Origin: Aplectana chamaeleonis
Lineage: Eukaryota > Nematoda > Chromadorea > Rhabditida > Cosmocercidae
Assembly (NCBI GenBank): GCA_029168955.1
Contig: JAPDOI010001712.1
Coordinates: forward strand, 1-64,000
Direction of reading: 5' to 3'
Length of the DNA: 64,000 nt
Made by a program: the position numbers and the translations under genes. Below, piece after piece: positions 22,949 through 35,216 of this stretch (positions are counted from its first letter, which is position 1; the number at the start of each line of letters is the position of its first letter). The notes below the pieces were generated by a model. That model ran no database searches. It was not told the DNA's origin and saw only the letters and a list, made by a program, of their open reading frames with translations.

Positions 22949-24423
22949 TGTTCTGGAAACTGAAATGTGTCTGCAAGATCCGGATGCATTTCTATAACCA
23001 TCGTCGGTGCTAAATAAAATGAAACAAATCCAGACCGGGCTAACAGAGTTGTCTAGTTCCTGTTTAGCCCCAAATAGATTGCTGGAAATGCTTGGGCCGG
23101 AAGCCCAACACCCAGTTCCACACCCTAATAATTCAAGGCTCCTCGAGTCAGACATGGGGACCTGCTGTCGCGCCCCAGTGAGATTTCTCGACACGCGACG
23201 CAAGCGCAGCGCGCAATAGGCTGGCACGAATAATGAGGATCTGCTCGACCTTTATCGAAAATGCTTTTTACAAGTATGAAACTCGGGTTATTGCTAGGAT
23301 CCTCTTTTTAACATAACGATGACTCTAAACAAAAAACGTCCACCACAGCTAGCTTCGTTATCAACTCCCATCGACTCAGGAGTCTCCTGGACCTGCATCA
23401 ACCTTAAGGCATCGGCATAGTGGAAAGTCTGCGAGCGAGCGAGCGAATGTGGGCGTGGCCTTGAAAATTCTGCGGCGGAATCGCAGGCATCCCCGCAGAG
23501 TGTGATTTGGATTAGAGCGCGAATGTTGATCGACTGGAGCGCGGAAGTCAATCATCTACTTTCGTCTCGTTATTTCGCAGGATGGGCCGCAGCTGTCTTA
23601 AATCTGATAACGCTGACTGATCATGCTATCACGAATATGATCATTTTTTCCAATGCCCCCTACCCCCACTACTCTTACACCTTGATCACAAAAAAATTTA
23701 GAGATTCCACATTTTCAAGATCCATAAGGGGCTTCTCAATAATTCAATCCGGCAGGACTCGCAGAAATTGCACATTATTCAACTTATCGTCTTTAAAATT
23801 ACTGTCTACTGATGCACCAGAAATTTTAAAAGTGAAACGAGCTCTGCACAACATGACGAGGTTAGTCTAATACAATACCAGGGGTGTGTTTCAAGGTTTC
23901 CATGGGCGGAAAATTTGTGTGAAAATCAAACGCAAGACAATGAAATGAGATCTGATGAAGAACTAAGCTCCACTGAGATGCCTGCTAACGGGATATTCAA
24001 CGAATGATAGACTGAAATTTATCCATATCCATTTCATGAGGCCTCATATACCATCATTAATTACTATGGTTGGTATAAAATCCTGGAACGCACCCCAGAA
24101 AAGAAACTGAAGCTGAAACTAGGTGCAAAACTAGTTGGGGGGGGCACTCAGGATTTACCCATAGGAATGAGAAGATTATTCCATGAAATTGAAAAATTCT
24201 TTCGTTATTAGATATCAGATAGCGTTGTCATTCGTAATTTCCTAAAAAAAATTCATGAAATTAGATCGATTTCTGAGATCAGTATCATCCATTTCTCCTT
24301 TAATCCTCCTGAGTGCCAACCCCTAAAATAGTTTAGCACTCTGAAAATATAGCAGAAAGAAGAAATGAGAACAAAGGAGAGAGAAAGGGGTCGAAATCGT
24401 GGACATTTAAATAGAGGATGGTA
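22949..24423. other. No gene recognised
   Basis: Non-coding sequence with scattered short frames. The frames at 22763-23227 and 23502-23870 have no recognisable domain or flanking splice signals, so no gene is called. Confidence 0.45.
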
Positions 24424-25210
24424 TACCCTGTCCCAAACGAGATGGCAAGCCTAGAGTCCAAAGAAGCAGCGCGCCGTCCTCTGCGTCTCTGACATCATCA
24501 GCGACCTGAAGCATCTGGATCAATGTTAAAGTTGCCTGAGACACTATAGAGACTGCAACAGGGTTGAGCAGCGTTGTGACTGGTCACAACGGGGGGTCGT
24601 AAAATTTTTGGAAATTTGGTAAAAAAATGAAAATTTGGGGGGGGGGTTCGTAAAATTTTGGAGAAAAATAGGCGTCCACGTCAGCCGCCACCGAACCTGA
24701 TCTTAAAAATACTACCACAAGTTCCACTTTTCATCAAATTTTGACTCCAAATAAAACTAGAATTTTTTTGGTCCTGGGGGGTCGTTAAATTTTGAGCTAA
24801 GAAAATGAAAATGGGGGAGGAGGTCGTAGCAGCGTCGAAAATCGCCACAACGGCCTGCTCAACCCTGGACTGAAACCAAACTTTAAAGGGAAATAGTGGC
24901 TTCAGACAAATTAAAACAGCTCGGCTGTATAGAGTTTACGGTGAAATCAACGGGTTAGACGACTCTATGCGCTCCGACCTGTTATCCATATCTTGGAAAA
25001 CTTTCCCTGCCACGTAAAGAACAAAATATGTATCGAGACTGAATAACACGAGCATTTCGAGAGAAAGGAACGCAAAAGAGCCATGGAGTATGTAAGAAAA
25101 TGAAGTGAGAAAGCTAAAAAACGTGCTAAAATACGAAAATGTCAGAGACGCAGAGGACGGCGCGCAGCTTCTTTGGACTCTAGGCTTGCCATCTCGTTTG
25201 GGACAGGGTG
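24424..25210. mobile_element. TA-flanked non-autonomous element with 72-bp inverted repeats
   Basis: The left arm starts TACCCTGTCCCAAACGAGAT and continues GGCAAGCCTAGAGTCCAAAG to about 24496. The right arm (25139-25210) is its reverse complement and ends GGACAGGGTG. TA flanks both ends (24422-24423 and 25211-25212), as for Tc1/mariner-type insertions. A hAT-like MITE (24559-24867) is nested inside. No transposase is present. Confidence 0.8.
24559..24867. mobile_element. hAT-like MITE, CAGGGTTGAG family, nested
   Basis: Ends CAGGGTTGAGCAGCGTTGTG and GGCCTGCTCAACCCTG, with flanks GACTGCAA and GACTGAAA (7 of 8). It lies inside the TA element at 24424-25210, so it inserted later. The interior has G-runs followed by TTCGTAAAATTTTGG. 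Confidence 0.85.
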
Positions 25211-26970
25211 TAATGGAGCACAATTATTAGCAATGGAGCGCGAAGCTTGGCAGCAACTCGCAAAATCGCTTGAAATTCACAATCGTCTCGCAATTTCGCA
25301 GCGAGCTTCGCCGCGAAATTGCGATTTCCGCGACGGGCAAGACACTCTGCGCACCCCCCTCCGTCGCAGCCTATGCGGTGCGGTCGCGTGCGCGGTCGAA
25401 CTGCGTAGTGCTCCCCACCCTTCATCATTTCTCGCAAACTCGCTCGCTCGCAGATTTTCCACTCTGCCGACGCCTTTGAGGGGACTCTGGCAAAAACTCG
25501 TTTGCGACCCCGTAAGAGATTCGGGAAACTTTGGGTCGGAGGGTCGCCGATTTGGAGAATCAGTAGGCGGAGCTCGGAATCGGAGGTGGCGTTAGTCAAT
25601 GCGTGATGGGTCGCGTGCGCAGTGCCGCCAGGCGACGGCACCGACGTAACGTTGAAGCCAAAAGCAAACCAGCGGTACATACGAGCCGTCTCGGGGTGGG
25701 GCTAGACCGATTCATTCCATTGTCAAGTGTGCACTCCTTGGACTCTGCCTTCGAGTTGAGGGGAATGCGAGTGCCTGCACTTGGGTGATCCTGCACCAAC
25801 ATGGGTGCTCTATCCTGGGAGCAGGCAAGAGGCGGAGCACTCGTAGAATTGATTGATTTTTGAGAGCACAGAAAGTGCAGACTTGGCTAGGGTCCAGGTG
25901 AGTGTATAGCGGTTGGCATAGGAGTAGGATGGGCGCACGTGGCGTGTATGGCGTTATCGATTTTGTCTCGTGGTTTAGCATCCCGTTCGGTGACCCGTTT
26001 CGCAAAGCGGGGAGCATTGCGTTCGCCGTCGGAGGGTTGGCCCGTCTCTTCTGTGACGTCATCAGTCGTTTAGCATCCCGTTCACTCAACCGTTCTTGAC
26101 GGCGTTCGTATGTGTTGTTTTCGATCAACGGGATGCTCAACGCCTTCGCTAACGAAGGCTGTCAGAGGGCTGATGCCGTTTAGACAGGTGGAACAAAATG
26201 CACAGCCGTCAAATATATTGTGGCGTGTGCAACTGCACACCATGCTCACACTTCACGCGCAAATATCGCTCCATTCATTAAAATGAGTTTTGGGCGAAAA
26301 GTTACGACCAGCGGTATTTCGCCTGTAAAAGCGTAACAGGCTAGTTCGGCGACATTTAAAAGCGTTTAGCCTAATTTGGAAGCGAAAACTCCCAGTGGAA
26401 GACAGGATAGTCGATCTTATTTCAATATTAGGCCGCTGATGACGTTCATATTTCCAGCCTTAAGTCAATCGTTTTGTTGTGCAACTTTTAGTTGTACATC
26501 TGAGAAGGTTGAAAAGGCAAGAATGGTTTTCGCAGAGTTTCGGCAGCCTTATTTGCACCAAACCTTTTCTATGACGGTTTTTTTCTACGTTTTTGTACAT
26601 GTAGTCACATTTGCTACAGTCGCTAGTCAAAGCATGTAAACATATTTGATGCATATATGGGATCGATTTCATTGGATTGTTGTCTTATTCCGACTAAAAC
26701 AACATTGCGATAATTATACTGTAAAATACGACACCGATTCAAGGTGTTTCCGGCAATATCACGATCAATGAGAGCAATGGTAGCTGTTTACTAATATTTA
26801 TAGTCAATATCAAAAGTAAAAAGGGCGCTGCTCTTATTTTTGCGCGATTGTGGATGATTACTCTAGCATTTTCAAAGCGTATGAAGAAGAAATATGAGAT
26901 ACTGCAGCTGACTAGCTATTCAAGTGATCATTGTTGACCATTCATCATTGTTGAGAGAAGGCATTGTTGA
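25211..26970. other. No gene recognised; GCGACGCGAA-rich repeat pieces
   Basis: The stretch at 25250-25480 is rich in CGCGAAATTGCGA-like motifs, a type also seen near 32190-32350, 45320-45510 and 63430-63540. TTTAGCATCCCGTTC occurs twice (25976 and 26070). Overlapping short frames without recognisable domains are not called. Confidence 0.45.
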
Positions 26971-26974
26971 CCAC

Positions 26975-27090
26975 AAGTGAGGAATGAGGGCTTAATCCTC
27001 GCAGACGCCTCGGTCATCGGGACTCACGCGTAAAATAAATTGTGGGTGGTGTAGACGCACACAAAACGCGCGCCTTTACGCGCAAATTCG
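26975..27090. repeat. Dispersed repeat, inverted copy at 29515-29620
   Basis: Contains GGGCTTAATCCTCGCAGACG and CCTCGGTCATCGGGACTCAC followed by GCG. The reverse complement is found at 29568-29606 (GAGTCCCGATGACCGAGGCG). The two copies are 2.5 kb apart and may be the ends of one old element. Confidence 0.65.
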
Positions 27091-27477
27091 CTGATTTCCC
27101 TGCAGAACCGTTGATTTTCGAATTCAAATTTGCTACACGTGCTTAGGCACATGAGATATGAAAAAACGGTCAAAGACACAAGAAAAACACGATGAATTCA
27201 GAAACAATGTTTCCAAAACAAATTAAAAAAATAACGCCTATTAAAACACAACGAGACACCATTGATTCCTGTTGAAGACACCGACTGACAACAGTTTCGA
27301 AACCAGAATACATGGGAGATTGGAATTTCTTACTCAAGCTTTTCTTACTCAGCTCCGCTTATGCTGCTCATAAACACAGGTCCCATACTCCAACAAAGAA
27401 CGGAAGCGCTTTTCGAAACGTTTTTAGTGGTAAACGCATCTGCGAAAGCGACTAGTATTGATAGTATCTCGGTACTG

Positions 27478-27588
27478 ATTTAGATCTTTTGCTGGGAGGA
27501 TACTATCCGCCCATTTTCTCGCAGTCGCGTGATAGGCCGACTGCGAGCAAATGGGCGGATAGTCTCCTCCCAGCAAAAGATCTAAATC
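27478..27588. mobile_element. Near-perfect hairpin MITE, 111 bp
   Basis: The left arm starts GATTTAGATCTTTTGCTGGG and the right arm ends CCCAGCAAAAGATCTAAATC. Arms of about 50 bp surround a short loop around CGCGTGATAGGC. This is a recent-looking foldback with no coding sequence. Confidence 0.85.
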
Positions 27589-30365
27589 TCCTGTGATAGG
27601 TCAGCAGCACGAAAGTGGGCGTTTAACCCCCTTTCAGCAAGAGATATAAATAAGAACCTGTATCTTTTGTGCCTCGATAGAAAAAGTATTCCGCCCCGAC
27701 CTGCGGGTTCCAAGATGTTATAATCGTTTTTCAAGCTTCGCGAAAGACAAGGGCGCCCCCACCAGTCATTTTTTTCGGGCGTTAAAGAAAAAATTTTTCG
27801 GATTTTGCTCAAAACTTGTTTGTAGGGGTAATTTAGAGTTGTGAACACGAATCTGGTGTCTGTTTGCCGAAATTCTGAGGTTTAGTGTAGGTTACGAAAG
27901 ATACCAAATCATGTAGGGTGCAAAACCCACCTGTTTTTCAAAAATCGACAAACGAACGTTGAATTCGTACTCGCCACCCTGAATAACCCCGTATACTGAT
28001 TTCGAGTCAAATCTGAGACTTTGACCAAACTACCGTATGCTCGATGTAATCTAGCGTACTCTGTCATAAATCGATAGATGGACTCCCGATTCGTGTCTAG
28101 AACTCAGAATAACCCAGAGAAACATTATGAACCATTTCTATCGTAGCGTTCCAGAAATCGTCAGTAGTCGCGTTTTGCACTCAGATTTCCCCCGATTGAA
28201 GGCTTTGAACGATTTTAGCCGACAGCTTTCCAAAGTCAGCAGATAGGCCCAATATTCGTGATAACCGCCCCAAATAACCCACCTGGGAGGATTTCGAGTC
28301 AAATTTGAACATTTTTCCGAAATGCTTTCAGAGCTCTGTAATTGGATTAAATAAACACCCAACCGAAAATCCGTACAAGTCCAAAACCATGTTAGTCTGT
28401 ACGATGTTTGGAAAATGTTCCTTCACCCAAACTTCGCTCGGGGGGTGTAGTTTTGAGCGCTGAACACAATTATGAGGTCCGTTCCCGGATTTTCCAAAGA
28501 CCAATGCGCGCCTTGGAAGGTATGGAAAGCACAAAAAAACCACTGTTTGAAGTTTGCAACTCCTAGACACCTACAGCTCGGGGCGGGATACTGCACAGCT
28601 TCACTAAGGAAGTCAAAGAGGTACTAACAATACAAGTCGTTTTTGCGGATGGGTTTACCGCCATAAACACTTCCCTTAGCTAACTCCGTCACCACCCGTT
28701 CACCAAACCCTCGTAATCTCGATTTTCACAGGTAATCTTATTTCCACTCTACAAGGTAGTTTCTCTTGCTTTCTCAGCCACGGTTTCAATAACTTCTTTT
28801 TGGCACAAAGATTTTCTTTGCCATGCCGGGTATAATGCATTTGTCCTTTGATCTTTGAGCTCTTCCTTTTTCATTGGGAACAGAACTTTTTATCATTACC
28901 TTTTTCACCGCTGATTTGCTTTTCGAACACTCGAAACCAGCGTAAAAATGCGGAGCAGGAGGGCGATGCCTAGTAAGTTATGTCGGTTACTGCAGGGAGG
29001 AATAAGTGTCAGAGCCATTATTAAAACGTCCACCACTGGTCTCTCATGGTGTTACTAATGAATGAATCGTTAGTAGCATCAATAGTTTTAGAAGGAGAAT
29101 ACGTCTCTCTTGATGCTTCCGTCCATCTTGATCGAAAGTAATGTAATCCACATATGCTCTTAACCGTCTGTAATGCAAACGGCAGTATATACGTCGTTTT
29201 TATATCACAAGGCTATTATTCACCCGATCATATGAAATTATCAGCTTTGTTGACGTTAAAGGCTATCTTTTCCAAGTTTGTCATCGCTAATATTATAAAT
29301 TTGTATAAATATAAAGAATTGACATGACAAGTGAAACTAGTATCATATCACAAAGTTAGTCAATTCAGCCGTATTACTCGAGGGTACGCACAAGATGACA
29401 TCTCTGCGTAATTAAAACGAGTTTCAGCACCAAAATTGGCTGCAAAGCCTATTTAGATCCTAAATCGTGCTAGATCCGAGAAATGGCGAGTTTGGAATAT
29501 TTTATCGAGTTGCGCGTAAAGTGGCGTGTGTTATGTGCGCCTACACGATACGCATTTTAATTTACGCGTGAGTCCCGATGACCGAGGCGTCTGCGAGGAT
29601 TAAGCCAGGAATGAGGAACGATTTTGGGCGCGTCAGAATATCGACGCGCCTGTCGCAACGCGCGCGTCTGCGTCGCAGTTTGTCACGTTGGAGCGCGTTC
29701 AACAAGGTGTGGCACAGTTTGAAACGTGAAAGGGCGGGAATAATTAATTTCCCAGCGCTGAACATACAGCTCACTAGGTTTAGCTATAGTTATAGACTAC
29801 AAAGCAAAGATTATATGGAGCAAACTGCGGCATCAGTGTCTTATCCTTTTTCACTGGCTGCTCAAAATCAATTTACCTGGAAAAAGAGAAGAAATCAGCA
29901 GTTTTCATAAATGTTTGAAGTTCCTAAATCTCCCAGATGATTTCTTATAAGCGTTTTTGAAGCTTCGCGGAAGGGAAGGGTACCCCATCAGCCAATTTAT
30001 AGTGTGTTGTATGAGAAAAATTTAAGATTCGGCTCAAAACTTTCAACTGGGGGTTTTTCAGTACCTAGGTACTTCTTTCAGAGTGAGTCAAGGCAGCTGC
30101 GATGGGCAAATTCGGACGCTACATTCACAAAAGGTTCTAGAAAAGTACATTCTTCCATTTGGAATGGCCAGTTTGACCAAAAAGAGTTCCCTTGTTAGTT
30201 TTAGTATGCTCGTGATAGCGGTGGGGTTCATTCACTAACTCCAACAGCTTGGATGGCGGTGGCGGCCACAGACAGGCTGTCTTTCGTGCCATCGAAAAGT
30301 GTAAGTTTCGAGGGGAGGTATACTTCTGGCTACAAACAAAGCTTTGCGTCGTCGGCATTCTAGTA
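27589..30365. other. Dispersed-repeat mosaic, no gene recognised
   Basis: Sections 27731-28330 (GCTTCGCGAAAGACAAGGGC, AAATCTGAGACTTTGACCAA), 28347-28570 (AAATAAACACCCAACCGAAA) and 29955-30200 (GCTTCGCGGAAGGGAAGGGT) are diverged copies of a family also present at 10941-11300, 37150-37640, 52000-52250 and 53690-54170. The stretch 28570-29500 is AT-rich with no credible exon. Confidence 0.5.
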
Positions 30366-30367
30366 TA

Positions 30368-30618
30368 CAGTTCAACTCCGCATTGCCGTTCAGTCCGCAA
30401 AGTGCGCGCTGATAACGAAAGCATGCTGCGGCGCGGTTGCGAGTATCCTCAGACCGTGATGTGGGGTCACCCGGGTGTTTTTTGCCTTTGGGTCCCGGGT
30501 GATCCCACCGCCCGGGTCATCCCACATCCGTGTCTGAGGATACTCGCGACCGCGCCGCAGCACTCTTTCGTAATCAGCGCGCACTTTACGGACTGAACGG
30601 CAATGCGGAGTTGAACTG
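30368..30618. mobile_element. TA-flanked hairpin MITE
   Basis: Ends CAGTTCAACTCCGCATTGCC and GGCAATGCGGAGTTGAACTG, flanked by TA at both sides. The arms extend over more than 100 bp (GTCCGCAAAGTGCGCGCTGA on the left, complement on the right). TA target and CAGT-type ends fit a Tc1/mariner-derived MITE. It directly abuts the MSP-domain fragment. Confidence 0.85.
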
Positions 30619-30620
30619 TA

Positions 30621-30821
30621 TTTGCCCCTCCATGTTACTTTTATGCCAAATGGATCAAAGCAGATGGCTGAAATGACGATCACTAACGAGTCGGACAAGA
30701 ATATCATGTTTAAAATGAAGAGTACGAGGCTTGGAATGTTCAAGATGCGACCGGTTTACGGTGCTATTGCACCGAACGATAAGATCAGTTGTCGTACTCT
30801 GAGCGGGTCATCAAGACGTTA
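30621..30821 (+). pseudogene. MSP-domain (major sperm protein fold) fragment
   Basis: A 65-codon open stretch reads PLHVTFMPNGSK, then EMTITNESDKNIMFKMKST, then MFKMRPVYGAIAPNDKIS. This matches the MSP fold pattern: a strand with V-F, an ITN motif, I-F-K-K-ST, a strand leading to RPxxG, and P-ND. The frame then ends in stops. The sequence could continue in another frame (about 30800-30900), so either an exon boundary or a frameshift lies there. The N-terminal side is cut by the TA MITE ending at 30618. MSP-domain proteins are typical of nematodes and act in sperm motility or vesicle trafficking. Only a partial domain is visible, so a gene remnant is the safest call. Confidence 0.45.
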
Positions 30822-30899
30822 ATCTAGTTTGGAGAGGGGCACTAAGGATTCAAGACAAAGTGAAATGGAGGACTTATCGAATTCCGATGTCAGACTTTT

Positions 30900-32575
30900 T
30901 CTCTCTCTCATAGAGCCGTCATCGCAAGAATCATCTACATCAGACGGCGGACGGAACGAGCTGGTGCGGCTGTCGAAGCACCCTGAGCATAGGCTGGTTG
31001 GGGTGGAGACAGACCTCTTTTTGAAATCGATATTTTTACAACATCATTGATTATTAATTTTGGTAATTTTTTTGGTTGATTTTCTGAATATTCACATTTC
31101 CTGAATATTTTCAGAGCGAATTTCAAAAAACTAGCCGTTATTCGATCATAAGAATTTTACCCTTGAAGATGGGTCTTTGAAAGTGCTTGTTTCTGAAATT
31201 TTCATAAAATACTGCGTCAAACAACGCTTTCGACTTAAAAATACCCACACGATCTTTCAGCCGATTTCAGTCTGTGGGATACCATTTCTTCACTCGAAGC
31301 AATCAGTTTTTTTTGCATAAAACTTTTTTGCCCCTGAAAATGGACTTCTGGTAAAGGTTGTTCCCGAAATCTGATGTGATTTCGCAACATGATTTCCACG
31401 ATCTTCCAGCCAACTTCAGTTTAGGAAATAGATTTTTTTTGGCTCAAGTGTATCATTTTTTGGCTGGTAACTTTTTTTACGCTCAGAGATGGGCCTTTCG
31501 CAAAGACTGTTTTTGGAATTTGCCATGGAATTCTGCGTCGACTGGTGTTTGTTAGTTGGTAAAATATTTCCCCGATTCTTGAGCCTATTTCATTTATGGA
31601 TTACCGTTTTTTTGCCTATAACTCTTTGCCTAGGTTGTTTATCCTCTGTTTCCGAGTGTGATTTATTTCCGTTCGTCGGGTGCGTCTGCGTGCGTACGCT
31701 GTGTCTCCTTCTTCCCACAATTTCTCGCTGTCACTACCCTCGCTCCGCACAAGCGCACGAGGGAACAGGGTAAATATGGCTCGGAACCAGAAGATACGTG
31801 CTATATAAGATAGCCAGCTCGGTGGAGCCGCTGTTGAGAGCGGTATTTCATGAGAATTCCAAAAACGTCTTTCATTGAGGTCTATATTTAAGAGTATAAA
31901 AGTTGTGAACGAAACATTGATAGTTACACCCATCCCGCCTTGAAAATGATTTGCACGAATGTCGGCCCACTTTGATTCTTTTTTTCGGGACTTTGCCCCA
32001 GACATAGCCGTTTTTCCAGCGTTTCAGGTTCTCCCTTTAACTGGACCAGAGGTGGAGTTTGTTGGAGAATCCGGCTCGATTCAACGAAGCTATGACCCTG
32101 AGGATGCGCCCTCAAAAACAGGCTGTACTCAGACTTGTGCTCCGCCAGACTGAACAGATTTTAACCATTAAGGGGTCTGCAGAGTTGCAGTGTCCGGCGA
32201 CTCTTCGCCAAGCGTCAACCTTGACGCGGCGACAAAAATGTTTCCAAACATTATTGTCGCGGCGTCGGTTGCCGCTTGCTGGCAGTGACACAGTGTCGTC
32301 GCGGCGTCAATACACTCTGCGGTGCCCCCTCGTCGCCCTTCACGCCGCGTCGGTCGCCATCGTCGCCGAATGTAACCAATATTGCATCACCCAGCTCTGT
32401 TCGTCGCTTTGAGCAACGCCTCGACTTCAACGACCCCTTATGCGAAATCATTTTTGAATGCACCCGTGTTTTTCTTCTTCGAATGCGATCTCGCACCTAT
32501 CCCACCCCTCCAAAAGAGGTCCAGTGTGTTTTCTACGCGCCCGAGTCGATCCTCTCCTCTTTTTACGAGAAAATT
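30900..32575. other. No gene recognised; three diverged copies of a roughly 165-bp repeat
   Basis: At 31140-31625 three diverged segments share a layout: TTTTTGCCCCTGAAAATGG-like start, a TTTCTGAAATT-like middle, and a GATCTTTCAGCC-like end. At 32180-32350 there is CGGCGTC-rich sequence with repeated GTCGCGGCGTC. No exon is supported. Confidence 0.45.
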
Positions 32576-32579
32576 CCAA

Positions 32580-32800
32580 AATGCCACATTTTAGTAAAAA
32601 TCGTACAAATTTTAGTAAATTACCACTGGAGCTGATCATTTACAGTAAAATTTAGTAGTAAATCTCTGGTAATTTACTGAATTATCGCCACTTACACAGA
32701 TTAGTGGAAAATCTCTGGTAAAAAGGTCGTAATTTAGTAAAAAAAACGCATTTACCAGAGATTAGCCGAAAATCTCTGGTAAAATTGTCGTACTTTTTAA
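32580..32800. repeat. TTTACCAGAGATT-type dispersed repeat
   Basis: Repeated TTTAGTAAATTAC, AATCTCTGGTAA and TTACCAGAGATT motifs on both strands, related to 12725-12990. It abuts and truncates the 3' end of the LINE on its right. Confidence 0.6.
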
Positions 32801-32815
32801 ACCTGAGGAGCTTAA

Positions 32816-33289
32816 AGGCACAGTCCAACCTCAGAGGTAATTTTTGATATTTTGGTCCGGCCGCCGTATATAGCAGCCCTGTCAAGCGCGAAATCTCAAT
32901 TCGATCAAATAAGCGAGAAAAGGCTAGGAAAAAGTCGCCCACGTCCCCTTGAAAGAAAAAATGGGTTACGCCCACTGGCAGGTTTCCGACCTCAATAAGA
33001 AAGAGACGCGCGAATGATCTTATTCAAAATTTATGTTCTTCCTTTTGTTTTCGGTCTGGCTTTATATTGTGACCTGCTTCAGAATGGTGGCTGCAAATAA
33101 GGAGAAAATATAGGCTCGAGACAACTCGTCCGCGATCTTCTACCAGTTCAAATTCAAAAATTTTGAGGAGCCGTAACTCAGTTCTCAACGAGTTCTGAGC
33201 GATTCTGGAGACACCATTGTGATCAGCGTAAAATTCTCTCCAAGATAGGCAGAAAAACGGAAAATCGATTCTGAGCTTGGACTGTGGCC
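32816..33289. mobile_element. TTAA-flanked MITE, family B, inside the LINE
   Basis: Ends AGGCACAGTCCAACCTCAG and AGCTTGGACTGTGGCC with TTAA at 32812-32815 and 33290-33293. Removing it with one TTAA joins LINE codons RTRGGSLK to LLRFKKYD in frame. Confidence 0.85.
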
Positions 33290-33468
33290 TTAAGGCTTCC
33301 ACCCCTAGTTCTGGAGGATGTGAGATTGAAAAATTTACTTGACCCTGTGGGTATTTTACCGGTAAGAATTTCGAAGGCCATGACCAAGTCAAACTTAGCT
33401 CTTCTAGAGAGCAAAGTCGGGAGACCCAGCTGAACTCTTCTGTCATTAGCGCTAGGGATATCAAGGTA

Positions 33469-33705
33469 CAGTTGACCGCAATGTTGATAGGACATGGTGC
33501 GGTTGCGGACTCGCACTAAATTACGGTACAATCTGGCACTTTGCCAGATTTCGTCATCTATCGGCGCCAAGCGTCGTCTCTCTGCTCACGAGAATATCAG
33601 CTGTGGCGCTGATCGATGACGAATTCTGGCAAAGTGCCAGATTCTACCGTAGTTTTAGTGCGAGTCCGCAACCGCACCATGTCCTATTAACATTGCGGTC
33701 AACTG
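33469..33705. mobile_element. TA-flanked hairpin MITE inside the LINE
   Basis: Ends CAGTTGACCGCAATGTTGAT and its complement ATTAACATTGCGGTCAACTG, with TA on both sides. Arms are about 100 bp (GGACATGGTGCGGTTGCGGA). Removing it with one TA joins LINE codons TTGLSY to LDIPSANDRR in frame, which proves insertion into the LINE. Confidence 0.9.
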
Positions 33706-34490
33706 TAGCTGAGGCCAGTCGTTCTAAGTATGAGTTTGCGGGTGAAATTGTTATGTACGCTTTCCAACGAATCAATGTCCTTCTTTTCATAGGGTGAAAA
33801 AACTGTGGTACCGTCTTCAACATTGGGGCGTACGTAAGTTTTAGATGCCTGTAAAAGAACCTTTGGGTCTTTGGCTCGCAGCACTTTAAATAGACTATAA
33901 ATGCGGAACATGGCTTTTGTGACCAACGCCTTGTAGTTGGGCACGAAATCCAGCTTGTTCGAGAACAATAATTCCAAATCACGTATTTGATCCACTTAAG
34001 CCAAGGCTGTGTCCTCCAAATGATATGTAGCATCGTATCTTTTCTGTCCGAAAGATATAACTTTGGTTTTTTGAGATGAAAGCGGTAGCTCCCACGTGTC
34101 AGACCACTCACAGACGCGATGTATCGCCGTTTGAAGCGTAACCACGTCGTCCGTACTACGAAAAATCTTATATATTTTAATATCATCAGCGTACATAATG
34201 CAAGAAACATCTTGGTCAGTAACCGCAACTGGTAGGTCGTAAGTATAAATTGACAACAATAGCGGATAGAGGACCCCACCCTGGGGGACCCCACTAAGCA
34301 CACGATAAACCGATGAAAAACTGTCGCCACACCGAACCTGGAAAGTGCGGTTTGTCAAAAAGTTTTGCAACCACTTTGTTACATTAGGATGTATTCCTAC
34401 CTTATGCAGTTCAATAAGAAGCTCAGTAGTGGGAACCTTATCAAAAGTTCTGGAAAAATCAAAGTACACGGTGTCTATCTAACTCTTTTC
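33699..34490 (-). pseudogene. LINE reverse transcriptase core
   Basis: The longest conserved piece of the LINE. On the minus strand, 34469-33996 encodes the palm with YFDFSRTFDKVP, GVPQGG and MYADD. A single TAA at 33998-33996 separates it from 33995-33699, in the same frame, which encodes LLFSNKLDFVPNYKALVTKA and the thumb. Another in-frame TAG lies near 34476. The catalytic DD of MYADD is intact, so the inactivating lesions are stops rather than active-site loss. Confidence 0.85.
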
Positions 34491-34517
34491 ATCAACAGAT
34501 TTCGTCCAATCATTTAA

Positions 34518-34882
34518 AGGCACAGTCCAAGCTCAGGGGCGAAATCTGAGATTTCCACATAATTGTGAAGTAAACCCAACCCCTAAAACACCTGCCAAGT
34601 GCGAGCTCTCAATTCCTCCAAATAAGCGAGATATAGGAGGAAGCCACCCTGGCGCGCCCACACCCGGAAGCCACTCCGGCACGCCCCTTTTACGACCTTT
34701 CGAGCTAAACAGTGGCGAACTTTCCAATCAGTAGCCCCGTTCTTTCCTTCATTCCCAGCTTCTCTCTTTATTCAGGTCGGCTCGCATACATCGGTGGCAA
34801 ATGACGGAAGTTACAAGCCCCGGACAACTCGTCCATAATGCTCCAGTAGCTCAATTTTTGAGGTGCCATAACTCTCTGCGGC
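34518..34882. mobile_element. TTAA MITE, family B, right end deleted
   Basis: Begins after TTAA (34514-34517) with AGGCACAGTCCAAGCTCAGG. It follows the family B interior through GGAAGTTACAAGCCCCGGAC and CTCAATTTTTGAGGTGCCAT, then stops near 34882 about 100 bp before the expected end. LINE sequence resumes shortly after, so the end and probably some LINE were deleted together. Confidence 0.75.
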
Positions 34883-35216
34883 CGTCTCTGCCAATCTACC
34901 GCGGCAGAAGCCATGGTGACTATCGGGGATAATTTTGTACCGCGTCATATGAGTAACAATGTTTTCTCTCAAAAACTTTTAGACCCGGGCAAACACTGAG
35001 GTCAAGCTGATAGGTCTATAATTTTCTGGACTTGAAAGTGATGGTTTTCTGGGTATAGGAGATACTAACGAGTGTTTCTACCGTTGCGGTACTCCGCCTC
35101 TCAAGTAGCTCAGATTGAAAGTGTACTCTAGCGGGAAAGCTATTTGAGGAAGGACGTTTTGGTATAGAATAAAGGAATGAAATCCGGTGTAATTGAGGAA
35201 GAGGAAGGCTATTTAA

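Noticed and set aside
25173..25680. Overlapping frames of 140 and 166 codons in GC-rich sequence
   Set aside because: They are opposite-strand shadows of each other over CGCGAA-rich repeat DNA and part of a TA-element arm. No domain is recognisable.
29578..29910. 110-codon plus-strand frame with basic composition
   Set aside because: Its first part is the dispersed repeat found inverted at 26975-27090, so it is not an independent coding sequence.
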